Source of the DNA: Apoda limacodes
Taxonomy: Eukaryota; Arthropoda; Insecta; Lepidoptera; Limacodidae
Direction of reading: 5' to 3'
Assembly (NCBI GenBank): GCA_946406115.1
Contig: OX291545.1
Location: forward strand, 16,382,001 to 16,446,000
DNA: 64,000 nt
A program made the translations under genes and the position numbers. Shown here piece after piece: positions 20,486 to 32,930 of this stretch (its first letter is position 1; each line of letters opens with the position of its first letter). The notes under the pieces are model-generated. The model saw nothing but the letters and a program-made list of their open reading frames with translations, was not told the DNA's origin and ran no database searches.

Positions 20486-22179
20486 ATTCGATATTATTAC
20501 TTAACAATTTACTAGAAATACACAAATGCCAATACACAGCTTTAGTTTTAAGTTATTGCGTAGACATTCAATGTTGATTCTTAATTGTGGAGAAAAATGG
20601 CGTTTGACACTCTTTAGATCCGGTGAAATACGACAGGTTTTAATAGCATTGTCTGCAAGGGTATGAAGTTGTAGATTGTAGAAAGAGGGGAGTGAGAGTG
20701 GAGATGGGGGCAGCCATCAGAGTCTCGAGCCCTCTACCCGCCCGGGGTAACAACGTAGGTCTCCAAAGCGCATGCGGTCACTACAGCCGCGTGATCTCCG
20801 CGTGGCCTCTACGACACTTTGACTAAAAGTCAAACCCAGGCATTTACTAGTCAGATACCGTCACCAGCTGATTATAAATTCGTAACTGGATTCATTGTGA
20901 AATAAAGTAAATATTAGTTTAAAGTTGTTTGTCTTTCATTTCTAAAATCACGAACTATGTAAGAATATTTTGCGACAAGTATTGTATAAAAATACTTACG
21001 ACTAAATTTATTAAATAACTTTGTAGATTTGGTTATTTGCGTAAAATAAAAATAAAAAGTTTTTCTAATCTCTATTGCTTATCTGTTCAATGCCCTTGGT
21101 TTATATAACGACTACAGGAGCGATAAAACCCATTATTTTGCCTAATTTTGCAGTTTTTTTTGTTATTAATTAAAAATATCAAATGTTTTAGATCTCTGAG
21201 TATGCGAGTCTGACTTGCACTGATCGGGTTTTTTATATGAATCACAGAATCAGGGGTCCAAACACTTAACAGCATACTTTACTAAATAAACTCCATGATA
21301 TTGCTGTACATATCTTATGCATTTTTTTCTATCTATTTTGCAAATATTTAGTATGCGAAGAAACGCTTTATTGCTATATTCAATGCTTTATTGCTTTTGT
21401 AATTTTTGTGTTTTGTAACAGTTCCATTTTTTTACTATTGCTTTCCACCATATTTTTATTATTTATCCGGCCGTCGGTCGGTTATTGTCATGAAATTTCT
21501 ACCTGTGGATCATTATTGTAGATAAGTGAAAGGAGACATCCATTACTTTCCATTTGACAAACAAAACTTCGATATAGCATTTTGACGTGAATACCTACTC
21601 ACTCTTAAAAACCTAATAATATGAATCCGCCACGTAAAAATCCTATATTAGGTTGTATCACGAATATGTTTTTTTCCGTATTAAAACATTTCTGTGTCAT
21701 CTAGTTTTATTGGTTTTAACTACTCATTTGCATGTTTTTAATGTTTTTTAATTGATATTTAGTTTTTTCATAGATTCATTCGATTAGGTAAGCGTTTTAA
21801 TAACATTTGAAGCCCAAAATGTTGTTTAATATAGTACTCGAGTATTTAAAACTTTTTATTAATATACACTTTAGATAATCTATCTCTACCTAAATGTAGT
21901 TGAAGTATCACTGTAGTCTTAGAACACTGAACATGAATATTGCAGGAGCAAACTTGGTGACAATGAAGAGATAAAACTTTAATAAGATAGATCTAGCACG
22001 GGTGTCATACGACTCCAATCTACGGGCTGGACGTTAAAGTTTTAGAAGCTATAGATTTAGTTCTGGGGTGGAGATTTAAGCACACAGAATCGACAATGAG
22101 GGAGAACTTTGGAGTGCTACCAGGATTATTGAAATGCCCGGCAAGTTAGTTCGTATTAGTATAGGTAGAGAAAAGGTTC

Positions 22180-22400
22180 GTTCAAACCAATTTTTTTGAG
22201 TTGATAACTACTTTTTTACCCGTTTGATACAAACGATATTCAAAGTTAGCCAACTTTAGGCTTGGTCAGTAATTGGAAGGGTGACCGCTTAGTGGCACAT
22301 TTTTTGTTTTTCTTTGTGTTCGTAAGTTACGTAAATGGTGGTAGTCACGGAAAGCTCGGTGCGCGAGTCCGACTCGCACTTAGCCGGCTTTTTTATTAAT
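22180..22400 (+). repeat. Dispersed repeat ending 'gactcgcacttagccggc'
   Basis: Contains 'gatacaaacgatattcaaag', 'attggaagggtgaccgctta' and 'tgcgcgagtccgactcgcac'. The reverse complement of most of it appears at 52130-52368, where 'aagcggtcacccatccaatt' and 'tttgaatatcgtttcc' are found. Confidence 0.65.
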
Positions 22401-23341
22401 TAAATTAAGTAAGATAAGATCAAAATGAAGCTGGGTTGGAAAATATAATTAAGTTTATTACGATAATGTCATTTAAAATAAAAATCCTTTACAGAAAAAT
22501 TAAAACGTGTTAATATTGAAAAGTAAATAATAAATTTCTATAGTAACTAAAAGCTCGGTTAGCCAAAATTTGTAGCAATGATAAGAAAAACATGTTTATT
22601 AGCCCTCTGACAGCATATGTTGTTAGTAGGAACCTACATGTCTGCCTGAAGGGCTTTTTTGGTAGTTATTTCTGGATCTTATTTTACTGCTATAATACAA
22701 TTCACTTAAAAGTTTTAAAGTTTTCTCTAGTGTTTCTATAATATTACTCCATAATATATTCTATTTTACAAACTACTTTGTTACTTATCATTATCACACA
22801 TCGAAGTCAACAACGTTAGACATTTACCTGAAACAAAAAAAAAAACATTAGTACTATAAATATGTAGGTTGATAGTCTACTCTCACAAGCTACATGTAGC
22901 AAACGAAGCAGCATATCCATATATTTAATAATGAACTCAAAACTGTGTTTTACTCCCTATATACTTAGCAGTCAAGCCCCAGAAAATTTGCAACCTACCT
23001 TCTCGGTTAACGTAGTCATGCAAAATTGTTTCAAGCTAAGCCTGAAACAACTAAACGTAATGGTAATGTGGCGTGTCATTGAACTAGTCAAGGGACCGGT
23101 ACACAAATTATTATTGCACGGCTCAGCTAAAGTACGTGTTTATGCCTGATTATATCACATTGAATTCTAGTACATGGAAACCGCGCTCTAGAACAATTTG
23201 TCGTTAAAATTGGAGCTGCGAACAGTGACTCTAATTAATGTTTAACCTACATACATTAACTTAAATGTAAATTTTAGTGCAGGTTCAAATGAAATTATGG
23301 TGGGTAATATTCGGGCAACACGCTTTGTAATTTACACCCAT

Positions 23342-23374
23342 TTATATTTTATGTTACCGTAACATAAAATATAA
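23342..23374. repeat. Perfect 16-bp-arm palindrome
   Basis: Arms 'ttatattttatgttac' and 'gtaacataaaatataa' are exact reverse complements around a single C. This is a tight hairpin with no matched spacer, in AT-rich sequence. Confidence 0.85.
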
Positions 23375-23752
23375 TATAAGCGGGGATGTACTTGGTAAAT
23401 TTAACAAACTAGGAATGTCACTAAAGCGTTACTTTAAGTCTTTATCAACAATTGAAATCTAATATATATCGAAGCCTCCTTATAGAGAATATACCCGATA
23501 ATAATCTAAGTTAAATATCGCGTGTTAGAGTCAATTTGTTGAGTCATTTGAGGGCATTGGTGTGAAATACGGGCCCTCCTGTAATAAAGGCAATTAAAAC
23601 AGCAGCGATGGGGCTTCACAGTAGTAAAAGAGTCACGAACCCACCGTGCTTCGCTGAGAAGTGAGGAATGTCAGTTTTAAATCGTTGAAAATTTTACCTA
23701 TAACGTCTACTTTTTTTACTGTCTCAATAACAAAAGCCTGGGGAATTATTTT

Positions 23753-23894
23753 CTTAAACAAGCTGTCTCGCGTTAGAAAATAAATTGTCCTAAAACTATG
23801 AGGCTACTCGTAGGATAATTTAGAAATCAAAACATTACGTCATAGTTTCAGGAAAATTTATTTTCTAACGCAAACCAGTTTGTTTTAGTTTAAG
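23753..23894. mobile_element. Palindromic MITE, about 140 bp
   Basis: Outer arms 'cttaaacaagctgtctcgcg' and its near-complement ending 'ttagtttaag', with inner arms 'gcgttagaaaataaattgtc' and 'tttattttctaacgc', then 'actatga' and 'tcatagt' near the centre. No coding capacity; family unknown. Confidence 0.75.
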
Positions 23895-24164
23895 ATGCGC
23901 AGGTTAGTAAGTTTACCAAAATAAATGCTCAGGATTATTTTATTGACACACTAAAAAACTACAAAAACGATATCATAAACAACATTAAAATATACAAAAA
24001 ACCCAGGAGTAATAGCTAATATTAATTTAATACTTAAAAGTATACTGATTATAAAGCAAGATAGACTATTAAAAACAAAAAAAACCAACCACACCGACGA
24101 ATCTAATGACACTTCATGTGTAAAAACTGCACTGCAATAATTGTTTAGAAAAAATGGTACTAGA

Positions 24165-24230
24165 TCACCTCAATGGTGACCGCTTACCATCAGGCGGACC
24201 GTTAGCTTGTTTGCAACCTTAGTGGTATAA
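24165..24230 (+). mobile_element. LINE 3' tail
   Basis: Contains 'aatggtgaccgcttaccatc' and 'ttgcaaccttagtggtata', then a short A run. Same 3' end as 17424-17566 but more heavily truncated. Confidence 0.65.
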
Positions 24231-24604
24231 AAAAACCTAAGAAATCGTTCTAGTTTTTAATTAACTTAGAAATTCTTGTAACATATGATTGCTCCATAGA
24301 TTGTCATCGCTAAAGTTTTATTCTAAGTACGACTTAGGCTATAAGGTGGTACGAACTAGGTAACCAGGTGCGTTAGTCGTACCTATCAAGGTTACTTTTT
24401 CTGTTAATTTTTGAAAATTTTTAAATACTTATTTTTACAAAAGATTTTCATAATGTTATAGAAACTGATTGCTAGGTTAATAAATTAGGATTCTATGGAT
24501 GTAAAACATTTTGTACAATTTGCACAACTATGCAAATACAAATTATAGCAATTCTCCCTTATAGGATACGACTAACGCAACCTTACCCTACATACATACG
24601 CTTT

Positions 24605-25104
24605 TTAGGCAGTCGGGTAATCATAGATAGACATAATGGTCCTCGATTTTTTCTTAATTGACAATTTGTGAGCTTTCTGCGTTTTGTTATTAATCTTGTA
24701 CACAAATCCGGCACCTGCTTAGTTACCCTAACAGAAACTCACGCCACTTGGTGACCCAATTTGCTTTTCTTTAGGCAGTCGGGTAATCATAGATAGACAT
24801 GATCGTCCTCGATTTTTTCTTAATTGACAATTTGTGAGCTTTCTGCGTTCTTGTTATTAATCTTGTACACAAATCCGGCACCTGCTTAGTTACCCTATCA
24901 GAAACTCACACCACTTGGTGACCCAATTTGCTTTTCTTTGGGTAGTCGGGTAATCATAGATAAACATAATCGGTCTCAATTTTTTCTTAATTGACAATTT
25001 GTAAGCTTTCTGCGTTCTTGTTATTAATCTTGTACACACATCCTGCACCTGCTTAGTTACCCTATCAGAAACTCACACCACTTGGTGACCCAATTTGCTT
25101 TTAT
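24605..25104 (+). repeat. Tandem repeat, three units of about 166 bp
   Basis: Units start at 24605, 24771 and 24938 (periods 166 and 167). Each begins 'ttaggcagtcgggtaatcat' or a close variant, and contains 'cgattttttcttaattgaca', 'agctttctgcgtt' and 'cacttggtgacccaatttgc'. Units 1 and 2 are almost identical; unit 3 has several changes. There are no spacers, so this is not a CRISPR. It may be a satellite unit or the internal repeats of a transposon. Confidence 0.9.
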
Positions 25105-26084
25105 TTTCTATGGTTATAACGAAAACGTTCGTTTGTTAATGTAACATAAATATGTATCAACAATATAAAATTGGCTACACAGTTTTCCCACATTTGTATA
25201 TACTTTATTGCTTTTCGGTGATATGGGTCTCGGAATTTCATTTTAACTGAATAATAAGAAGGCTCTCGTTTGTAGTATTAGCAAATTTAACTGACCTACC
25301 AACCGACGTACGGTGAAATACTTTCGTTATCAGGTTTCTTGTTTATTGGTTTCATTCTAATTGTTTTATTGGTATCAACTATAAACTTCTTCGTTCGGAT
25401 ATCCTAAGAACTACTAGGTGAAATTTCATCATAGATCTCTTAATTGATTCACCTTTTCCCCGAATCTAATTAAAAACTGTTAAAAAATAGTAAACTAGTA
25501 GTTTTACATTAAAAATACTTCGTTTGTTTTGTTTGTAAAAATTTACAAAACATTTTTAATTTATCAAACTTATATAAAATCAAATGTACGCCCGATCCAA
25601 AATACACAAAAAATTCATGTGACAGTTCAGTATATGCACTTTCGTATGAAAACCATACGAAAAATTAAAGGTTGTTTGTTGCCCAAGGCTAGACAAAGTT
25701 AGGCTTTTGTGTGCTGCCTCGAGCGTTGAGAACGAGCACTGAATACAGAACACCTTTCTGTTATTCCTATAGCAATTTCTTATCTCGACAATAATGCCTT
25801 TTCTACTATTAAAAAGGAATGAGTTTGTTTAGACGGCAATTTCATAACAAAATTATTGACAAAGAGATACTGAAGGACATGAAAGAGGCGTTCCTTAAAT
25901 TGATAGATTAATTAATAATATTATCGACATATAAAGTAAACAAAAGTGAAGTAAAGGAGAAAGTGAGAAAAGAGAAATTCTAAGATAATTCAACCACAAC
26001 TGATTTTGAGATTAAATTTTAAAGATTTAGCCAATATAGTACAAATACGATAGAGTTACAGTAGTTGAACATTCAAGTTTTGTC

Positions 26085-26225
26085 TGCCCCAGCAGGTGTA
26101 CGTCCCACCGCTGATGAAACACATGCCCCTTCTTGGAGAAAGAGGCTAAGGCAAGGGTTCACTATGCTGGCCCTAACCTAGTTGCCAGTCGACTGTTCTA
26201 GATGACAAAACTTCCCATTAAAGTA
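26085..26225 (-). mobile_element. SINE tail fragment
   Basis: 'gccccagcaggtgtacgtcc' followed by 'tggagaaagaggctaaggca' and 'ccgctgatgaaacacatgcc' resembles the tail common to many lepidopteran SINEs, read on the minus strand as '...cagcggtgggacgtacacct'. No tRNA head is seen. A weaker relative lies near 55720-55800. Confidence 0.5.
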
Positions 26226-28339
26226 GGAAAAGGAAAATCTAAAATATTTTTTTAGGATGAAACTTACCTTTGGTCAAGTATAGAGAACAGATAAGCCACG
26301 GAGCGTTCATAGTACGCAAAATGTGGACAATGCTGAAAACCTCTTTAGGTATAATTACTCAATTAACAATCCCTTGATCTTAACATGCCCAAACGACTAT
26401 GTGCAACATGTTTATTTACGCCCCCAAAGTAAAATATTACAAAGGGCTCATGACAAGATAACAATGGCAATGTTCGAGCCTACGCACGTCTTACAAAGGT
26501 TATTGTAGAAAATGAGTGTTTACATAGCAGAAGTGTTACAATACAGAGAGAGGATTGTACAAACGGGAATATAACGAAGTTAGTTTAAATTGTTCTTTAT
26601 CTACTATTGGTGTTACCTTTTTTATTAGAGTAGTAACGTAGTAGTTACTTCTTCAAAGCAGATTTTTTTTAGTTTGGCTAACGTCGTCAATTTTTATTTT
26701 TGTTTTTCGTAAGCAAAGCAAGCAAATTTAAAACATATTTCAAAAATGTACTAGATAGAATTTAAAAAGCGGTAACTTTCGGTAGAAATGCCTATCAAAA
26801 CATACAGATATATACTATAAAAACAATACAAAACGTTTTTACAATAGGTTATGACTATTGTTAGAATTTCTATGTTTTATATTTTTGGAATATGCTTTGT
26901 TCGAAGAGGAAATTAAAAATATCTATAATGGCACTGCTAGTAAGTTAATGTATATTCTCAGCTTGTGTATTTTATCTACCAGTTTAAAGTCAGACCTATC
27001 TGTTAGTGCGTACACGATTTTCTCTGTAAATGCTGTAGTGTATTTCAATAAGAACGAGTGAGTATATTATTCATGGTGTTTTTATAAATTCATAGTCAAT
27101 CATAAGTTTTATACATCGACTCAAAATATATTTATAGCTATAACAGAACAGAATATGAAACAACATCCGGTGCGGTGTTTATTTCACATGTGGACTAGTT
27201 TATGTAAATTAAATTTCGGATTTTTGTTATTTGTCGAAAAAATGGGTAGGATATATTTTTCATACAACATAGGATTAAATTTTGTCAGGAAGTCACTTCG
27301 TTAGCTCTTTGCACCGAGTTCAAAGTAAAATAGAAAATTCGTGCCTACACAAATATTTGATTTTGGTAATGATTTGGCTACTTCCCAAAATCACTTTAGA
27401 TAGAACATAAGCATTTTCGTCATTCTTTTTAATAAACATTTGTTAATAAAACAATTTACAATTGTGAACTCTCCCAGCTGTAGACATTATTTGTGGCATG
27501 TGCAAAAAAATAAACGCCATATTGGATCCGCCTTGAATTTTAAAAAAGTAATAGAATATTTGAATTCAGTGCCCTCCAAAACCTAAAAGAACTTAGTAAA
27601 ATCAAAATCAAAGATTAAATTTTTCTAAAAACTAATTAGTTTAATTCTGGGTTAAGGGCAATGATTGAAATGTCAATAAAGCAAATCAGTAAACATACCC
27701 GATCCCAGAATAAGACAAACAAAATCGCAAATTATTCCCCAGGTCTTATAAGGTAAAGAAACCACAAATCAGCAATTTCTATTTTTGAACCTTTTTACTT
27801 GAACTTGAATAAGTTTTATTTCGATTTATGCACTAGTTTAGGTTATGTACGTACACATTAAATGTTATTACAATTACTGGCTTTGATTTAGCAACGCAAA
27901 TCATTTTTGTCGCGCTTTTCCGTGCTTAAAACTTCACTTCTTAGTCCTTACTTTTTGCTTAAAGTCCTAGTATAGTATTATATAATCTGTGCTTAAAATA
28001 TATATAATAAAGCCTATGTTTGAGCAGGGCACTTAACTTATAATGCAAGGATCAACTATGAAACGGATTTTACGAGTTACATGAGTTTTTTTTTTGTAGA
28101 TTAATCTTTAATCTATACTAAATTTTTAGGGCAATTTTAGAAAATTTCACATCAAATGTAAGATTTACAATCACTTTGGAAAGAATTGAACTAGCTAAAG
28201 ATGAATGATTTTAAAAACCTGCACCTTCCCAATCCTGACTTATTTTATAAAAATGTCAAGAACTGGGAAAAGAAGTATATCATTCGGTCCCTAGTCGTTT
28301 TATAACTTATTAGTGATAATTTGATGATTTAGACGTGTA

Positions 28340-28580
28340 TGTAGTCATACTTAATTACAAATGTGAAAGTAACTGTCTGTCTGTCTGTTACCTCTGCACG
28401 CTTAAACCGGTGTACCATTATGATGGGCATGGAGATAGTTTGAGGCCCGAGAAAGGACATAGGCAACTTGAAAACGTCAAGTGTGAGTCGGTATTTTTTC
28501 TATAATTGAGGAGTTGCCGTTAAAATCCTACACCGATAACTGAATTTAGGGCGGGTGGAATCGTGAGCAAACGCTAGTAT
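28340..28580 (+). mobile_element. Lep1-like Helitron fragment
   Basis: Contains 'tgtgaaagtaactgtctgtc', 'gaggcccgagaaaggacata' and 'gaatttagggcgggtggaat', ending 'cgctagt'. These match the two pieces at 29030-29386. A short (ctgt)n run is internal to the element. Confidence 0.65.
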
Positions 28581-29029
28581 CCCAAAAAATCACTTTAATT
28601 TAAAAACGCTTCATGAGAAGCGGAGTTGCGCTGATAAGGTCACTACCTGACACTCAGGACTAAAGTGGAAGGTAAAAAGAGGCAATTCCTATTATGGTGT
28701 GAGTGAGTATCTAGCGACTGGTTTTCCTCTTCTGGGGATGAAAACCATAAATATCCATACATAAAAAAGCAGACATGTAATCTACCTACAACTTGAGGCA
28801 CCAGTATGAGTATGACAAACACGTAATTGCGTAGGGTACACCTGTCGTTAGAGCACGTGCCGGCTGAGTGCGGCGCCACTAATGATACAGAAGCCGAACG
28901 ACATGACAGCCATAGGAGCGGCACACTTTGGACGAGCGAGTATTATAATTGTCGACCACTGCTATATCCTTACCATCTTCATTGTGAAGCGTAGGGAGTC
29001 ATTATTCAATTACATCCTTAACCATACTA

Positions 29030-29386
29030 TTATTATAAATGCGAAAGTAACTCTGTCTGTCTGTCTGTCTGTTAGCTTTTTACGCTTAAATCGCTGCACC
29101 GATTAAAATGAAATTTGGCATGGAGATAAATTGAGTCCCGAGAAAGGACATAGGCTACTTGAAAACGCCAAGTATGAATCAGTTTTTTTTCTATAATTGA
29201 GGAGTTGAGGACGAGTGGAACCGTATGTAAATTTGGCATGAAGATAGGTTTAGTCCCGGGGAAGTGCAAAGGGCACTTGAAATGTCAAATTTGAGTCGGT
29301 TTTTTTTCTATAATTGAGGAGTTGCCGTTGAAATCCTACACTGAGAACCGAATTTAGGACGGGTAGAACCGCGGGCAAAAGCTAGT
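29030..29386 (+). mobile_element. Lep1-like Helitron, internally duplicated
   Basis: Begins 'actattattataaatgcgaa', then a (tctg)n run, 'gagtcccgagaaaggacata' and 'ctataattgaggagttg'. From about 29228 the segment 'aaatttggcatg..gata' through 'ataattgaggagttgccg' repeats, ending 'ggcaaaagctagt'. So the copy carries a partial internal duplication. Confidence 0.7.
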
Positions 29387-29837
29387 TTCTCTATATGTCG
29401 TAAGTGTAACTAGTAGTCATAACCTAGATATATTTAACCATAGCCATGTACTCCTTAGTCACTTTCAGTTAACACATTAGCAGTAAGGTCAGTAATATTT
29501 TTATCCCCAAAAGGGGTATGCATTGGTTGGACACACAATAAGGAATAATGCCTCGCACCCTAATGTGGGAGACAGCCTCGTTTAACCAACCACTTTGCTC
29601 CTTCGTGACAGAGCCTATCGCCACAACACTGCTTATAATGCGGTGTATCTGGACTAAGCTTAAAAGTGGTAAGATAAAAGACATAGGTCTAAATAATAAA
29701 CCTCCATTGCCAGTACTTGAAGAACTAGGTACATGCAGTTAATCACAATCGGGTAGGGAGAATACGTATAATGATTTTTGTTCAATAAACACATAAACAA
29801 ACAAACACTTTCTCGCAACCTATAGTAGGTGGTGTGA

Positions 29838-30028
29838 CTGGCTCTTGTGCAATGGGTTTGGGTTCCGCACTGGACAAACATTTGTGTTTGTCTTGAGTCT
29901 GGGTGTATTTATGTATGATTTGTATGTATTTAATTTAATTAAAGTAATATATATGTACTTGTATCCGTTGTCTGGTATCCATAACACAAGATTTGCTTAC
30001 TTTGGGACCAGATGGCGCTGTGTGTAAT
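29838..30028 (+). mobile_element. SINE body, same family as 16371-16553
   Basis: Contains 'gggtttgggttccgcactgg', 'cttgagtctgggtgtattta' and 'ctttgggaccagatggcgct', then 'gtgtgtaataaaa'. The tRNA-like head is truncated. The 60-codon reading frame here is chance. Confidence 0.7.
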
Positions 30029-30539
30029 AAAAACTACATTTTAATCCCAAGGTCTGATAATAAAAATATAATGAAATTAAAATTTCTCAATAGAAAAAAA
30101 ATCACGAAGTTGCCAATTATTTTTGATTAATATTTGTAACGATACATATAATTTAGCTGACTTATATAATTATGATTATAATATTGCTTGATACACAACT
30201 TCGAGCTGTTATAAGCGAATTTGCAATTCAAATAACAATATTCGAGTTAATCATATTTAATACTTTTTGCCCATACACCTTACATTCCGCGTTGTATGCA
30301 GAATTAGTCCAGCTTTATGCCCCCTCTTGACTGAATAAACTAAAAAGCCTTAGCAACATCAACAGCTATCTCAAGTAAAAAAATTTTGATGTAAACAAAC
30401 GAACATTTTTTCTTTTCATTCTCTGCTTGTTCTATACTTATTCAAACCTACATAGGTACCTTTTTCTCTGATTTCCTAGTTAGTACTATAAAGTATCTAA
30501 AGGTATGTAGTTGTAGTAGAACTTTAGTTGAAGCTAAGA

Positions 30540-30960
30540 TTGTATAAAAAAAAAACGGGTTGCACTCCGGGAGTCCCGGCAGAAGTGAAAACATACTCGC
30601 TATTTACTTCCCATCACTTCTTATCCATATTTATTTATTAAAAATAATAACTTTTGTTTATTTACTTTTTTGACGTTGTATATTTGACAGCTCAATCTGT
30701 CATAGAATTAAAATCCCATATCCAACCTCCCTGTACTACTCATAATCGTCATATACTAAAAATAAAAACTAACCTGATGTAAATAAAGGTCACTTGTCCT
30801 AACGCGAGTGACATCTTACGAATTTTCGATCAGGACACGTGACCTGACGCGAGTTTAACAGTTTTTACCCATCACAAAAAAAGTGCACAGCGCCGCTAAA
30901 GAAGTTTTCACTTCAAATATAGTCTTTTTTTAATTGACGTTTATAACCGTCGAAAACATA
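30540..30960. mobile_element. Candidate non-autonomous element with inverted ends
   Basis: 'gaagtgaaaac' at 30581 and 'gttttcacttc' at 30904 are exact reverse complements. They are flanked by GC-rich ends ('gggagtcccggcag' and 'cagcgccgctaaag'). Internal sequence includes 'cttgtcctaacgcgagtgac'. True ends and target duplication are not determined. Confidence 0.45.
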
Positions 30961-31861
30961 ACGTCAATGAGTGAAATGCTAGTGCTCAGATCATTGATTG
31001 ATCCAGAACCCGGGAATTTGAGTTAGTCGCGAAAACTGCCACTAAATGTGTCGTCGGGATACTTTATTAATGCAATGTCCGGAGCAGGCAGTTCAATGTC
31101 CGGCATGTTCTATTTTAAACCAGAGTTGTGCCGGAGTATCGACGTCAGCCTAAATACTGTACGCCTGACGTTTTGCTGAAAATACGTTACAGGGGAAACC
31201 TCTGTGTATATAAGATTTATGCTACTCTGTACAAAATTCGTATTGACATAACGTACTCGCAATCACTAGAAAAACAAGTAGACCTGCCTGTCTGTGCTCG
31301 TAACTACTAAATGGAATTAGTTGGGACTACAATAATGGATAAAGTATTTTTAAAGAAGGTTAAGGGATATAATTTATGTTCATTTTTTATGTATAGACTT
31401 TTTTGTTTGTTGATTCGTTTTTGTTTTTTTTTCTAATGTTTTCAAATATTCTTTTTATATATACTTAATCTTATGATAGAAAATCTTAATCTATTATACT
31501 TTGCACCAAACTCAAATAATACTCTTGTAGTCTTATGATCAATCTCATCATCTAATCAATTTCTTCCAGACAGCCTTGGGGTAGATGAAATATATACAAT
31601 AAAATTTTGAAAGTGGTACAACTGGTAACAACGAAAGAAACAAAAAAAACGTTCGAAATACACAAATGTTTAAATTTATTAATAAATTTGTTTTTTAGAT
31701 GAATATTTTAACGTGTTTCTTAACAATAGATATTAAAAAAAATACTTGTTTATAATAAATAAATAAATAAGTGAAGTCCATTCGCTTTTACAAGATTTAA
31801 AGTAATAGAGCAAATTTTATTTTATTTATTTATTGATGCTTTATTTACTGATTTTATGAAT

Positions 31862-32085
31862 GCTCGGAATGGACTGAGTGACGAAGTGGTAGAGCGTGTG
31901 GCTGCCATGTCATAGGACCCGGCTTCGATGCCCGGTAAGGGGCAACCAACATTGATACAATTTGTTAATTGTAAAGTTTTTGACTCTGGTTTGTGCCTGG
32001 CATGGCGATAGGCACGTTTTAGGACGATGTACCATCGGTGAAACGTAGATGTCACGGACATAGGTTCGTAGTTAGGTAGATATGT
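31862..32085 (+). mobile_element. tRNA-headed SINE
   Basis: The head has a box-A-like 'gaagtggtagagcgtg' and a box-B-like 'ggcttcgatgcccgg'. The body reads 'gtttgtgcctggcatggcga', 'taggcacgttttaggacgat' and 'tagatgtcacggacataggt', and ends in a 'taggtagatatgtag' tail. It is not a functional tRNA gene: it has no anticodon arm I can pair with confidence. Confidence 0.65.
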
Positions 32086-32339
32086 AGTTTACTTTTTATT
32101 AATAATTACAGTATATACAATATTCAAAAGTTCAAAAATTATTTAAAGGGATACTATCAAAATAATTAGTTTCTTTTATCTATTTGTCACATTCCTATTT
32201 TAAATTTATTTTTTTATTTATTTATGGTATATTTTATCTTCTTTATATATATATGTGTATATGTATATGTAATTTATTGTATGTATAATACTTTGCTGTG
32301 CATGCAATTCACCACCAAGCACGAAATTTATTTATTTTC

Positions 32340-32470
32340 TATAAGAACAGGGTCTGAAAGAAATCGCTAAACAGCGATAAGACCGCCTAAATTGTTACCT
32401 AGTCTAAATATTTACATTTGTTCATTACTTTTAAATACTGGTGATCAATAAAGTGTTATCTATCTATCTA
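32340..32470 (+). mobile_element. LINE 3' end with AATAAA-type tail
   Basis: 'aaatcgctaaacagcgataa' and 'gaccgcctaaattg', then 'caataaagtg' and a (tatc)n run, is the standard 3' end of an abundant lepidopteran LINE, recognised from memory. 'tcgctaaacagcga' is itself a small hairpin. Confidence 0.55.
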
Positions 32471-32616
32471 TAAACAATATTTAATTCTCTGTGTGGTTCA
32501 AACGACGTAAGTAATAAAAATAAATGAATGATACATAGAAATATATTTAAAATACAAATCGCATTACACTGAATTATACATTCAACTATTATTAACGATA
32601 ATGATGTGAATTAACA

Positions 32617-32930
32617 ATATTCTATATGCTGATGACACCGATATTCTTGCTCATTCGATGGAGGATCTGCCGCAATTATTAGGGCGCCTAAACTCCGTGG
32701 TTGAGATAACGGCCTTAAAATGAACATTTCCAATAGCAAATAAATACTTAATTATAAAAAGAATGCGTCTACCCAAACTCTCTGACCATCAAGGGTAAAC
32801 TAGTCGAAACAAACATTCATGACGCTGCCAGTCTTTGTAGAATGCAACAAGTTCCGACTGAATGTCGCTAACATACGCCAAGGATATGGCAGAAGAAGAA
32901 GATACATTGCATAAAAGCGAACAGCAGATC
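32617..32930 (+). pseudogene. LINE reverse transcriptase fragment with YADD
   Basis: Reads ILYADDTDILAHSMEDLPQL then LGRLNSV, followed by a degraded 'LK*TFPIANK' region. YADD is the catalytic motif of the palm, here retained in a short fragment of about 30 open codons followed by stops and frameshifts. The clade cannot be fixed from this length. Orientation is opposite to CadN. Confidence 0.7.

Larger units (their letters stand above)
16067..24604. other. Exon-free stretch, probable CadN intron, first part
   Basis: No cadherin exon or other gene recognised on either strand. It contains a SINE (16371-16553), a LINE tail (17424-17566), a Lep1-like fragment (18245-18548), a short repeat at 18575-18665 shared with 44583-44665, a hairpin-like inverted repeat near 19525-19592, a GC-rich patch (20695-20870), repeats near 20300-20480 and 22180-22400, a perfect short palindrome (23342-23374), a palindromic MITE (23753-23894) and another LINE tail (24165-24230). 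Confidence 0.55.

Noticed and set aside
24605..25104. CRISPR-like array
   Set aside because: Units are 166 bp with no spacers, in a eukaryotic genome; a plain tandem repeat.
31862..31935. tRNA gene on the plus strand
   Set aside because: Box-like motifs belong to a SINE head; the anticodon arm and acceptor stem do not pair clearly.
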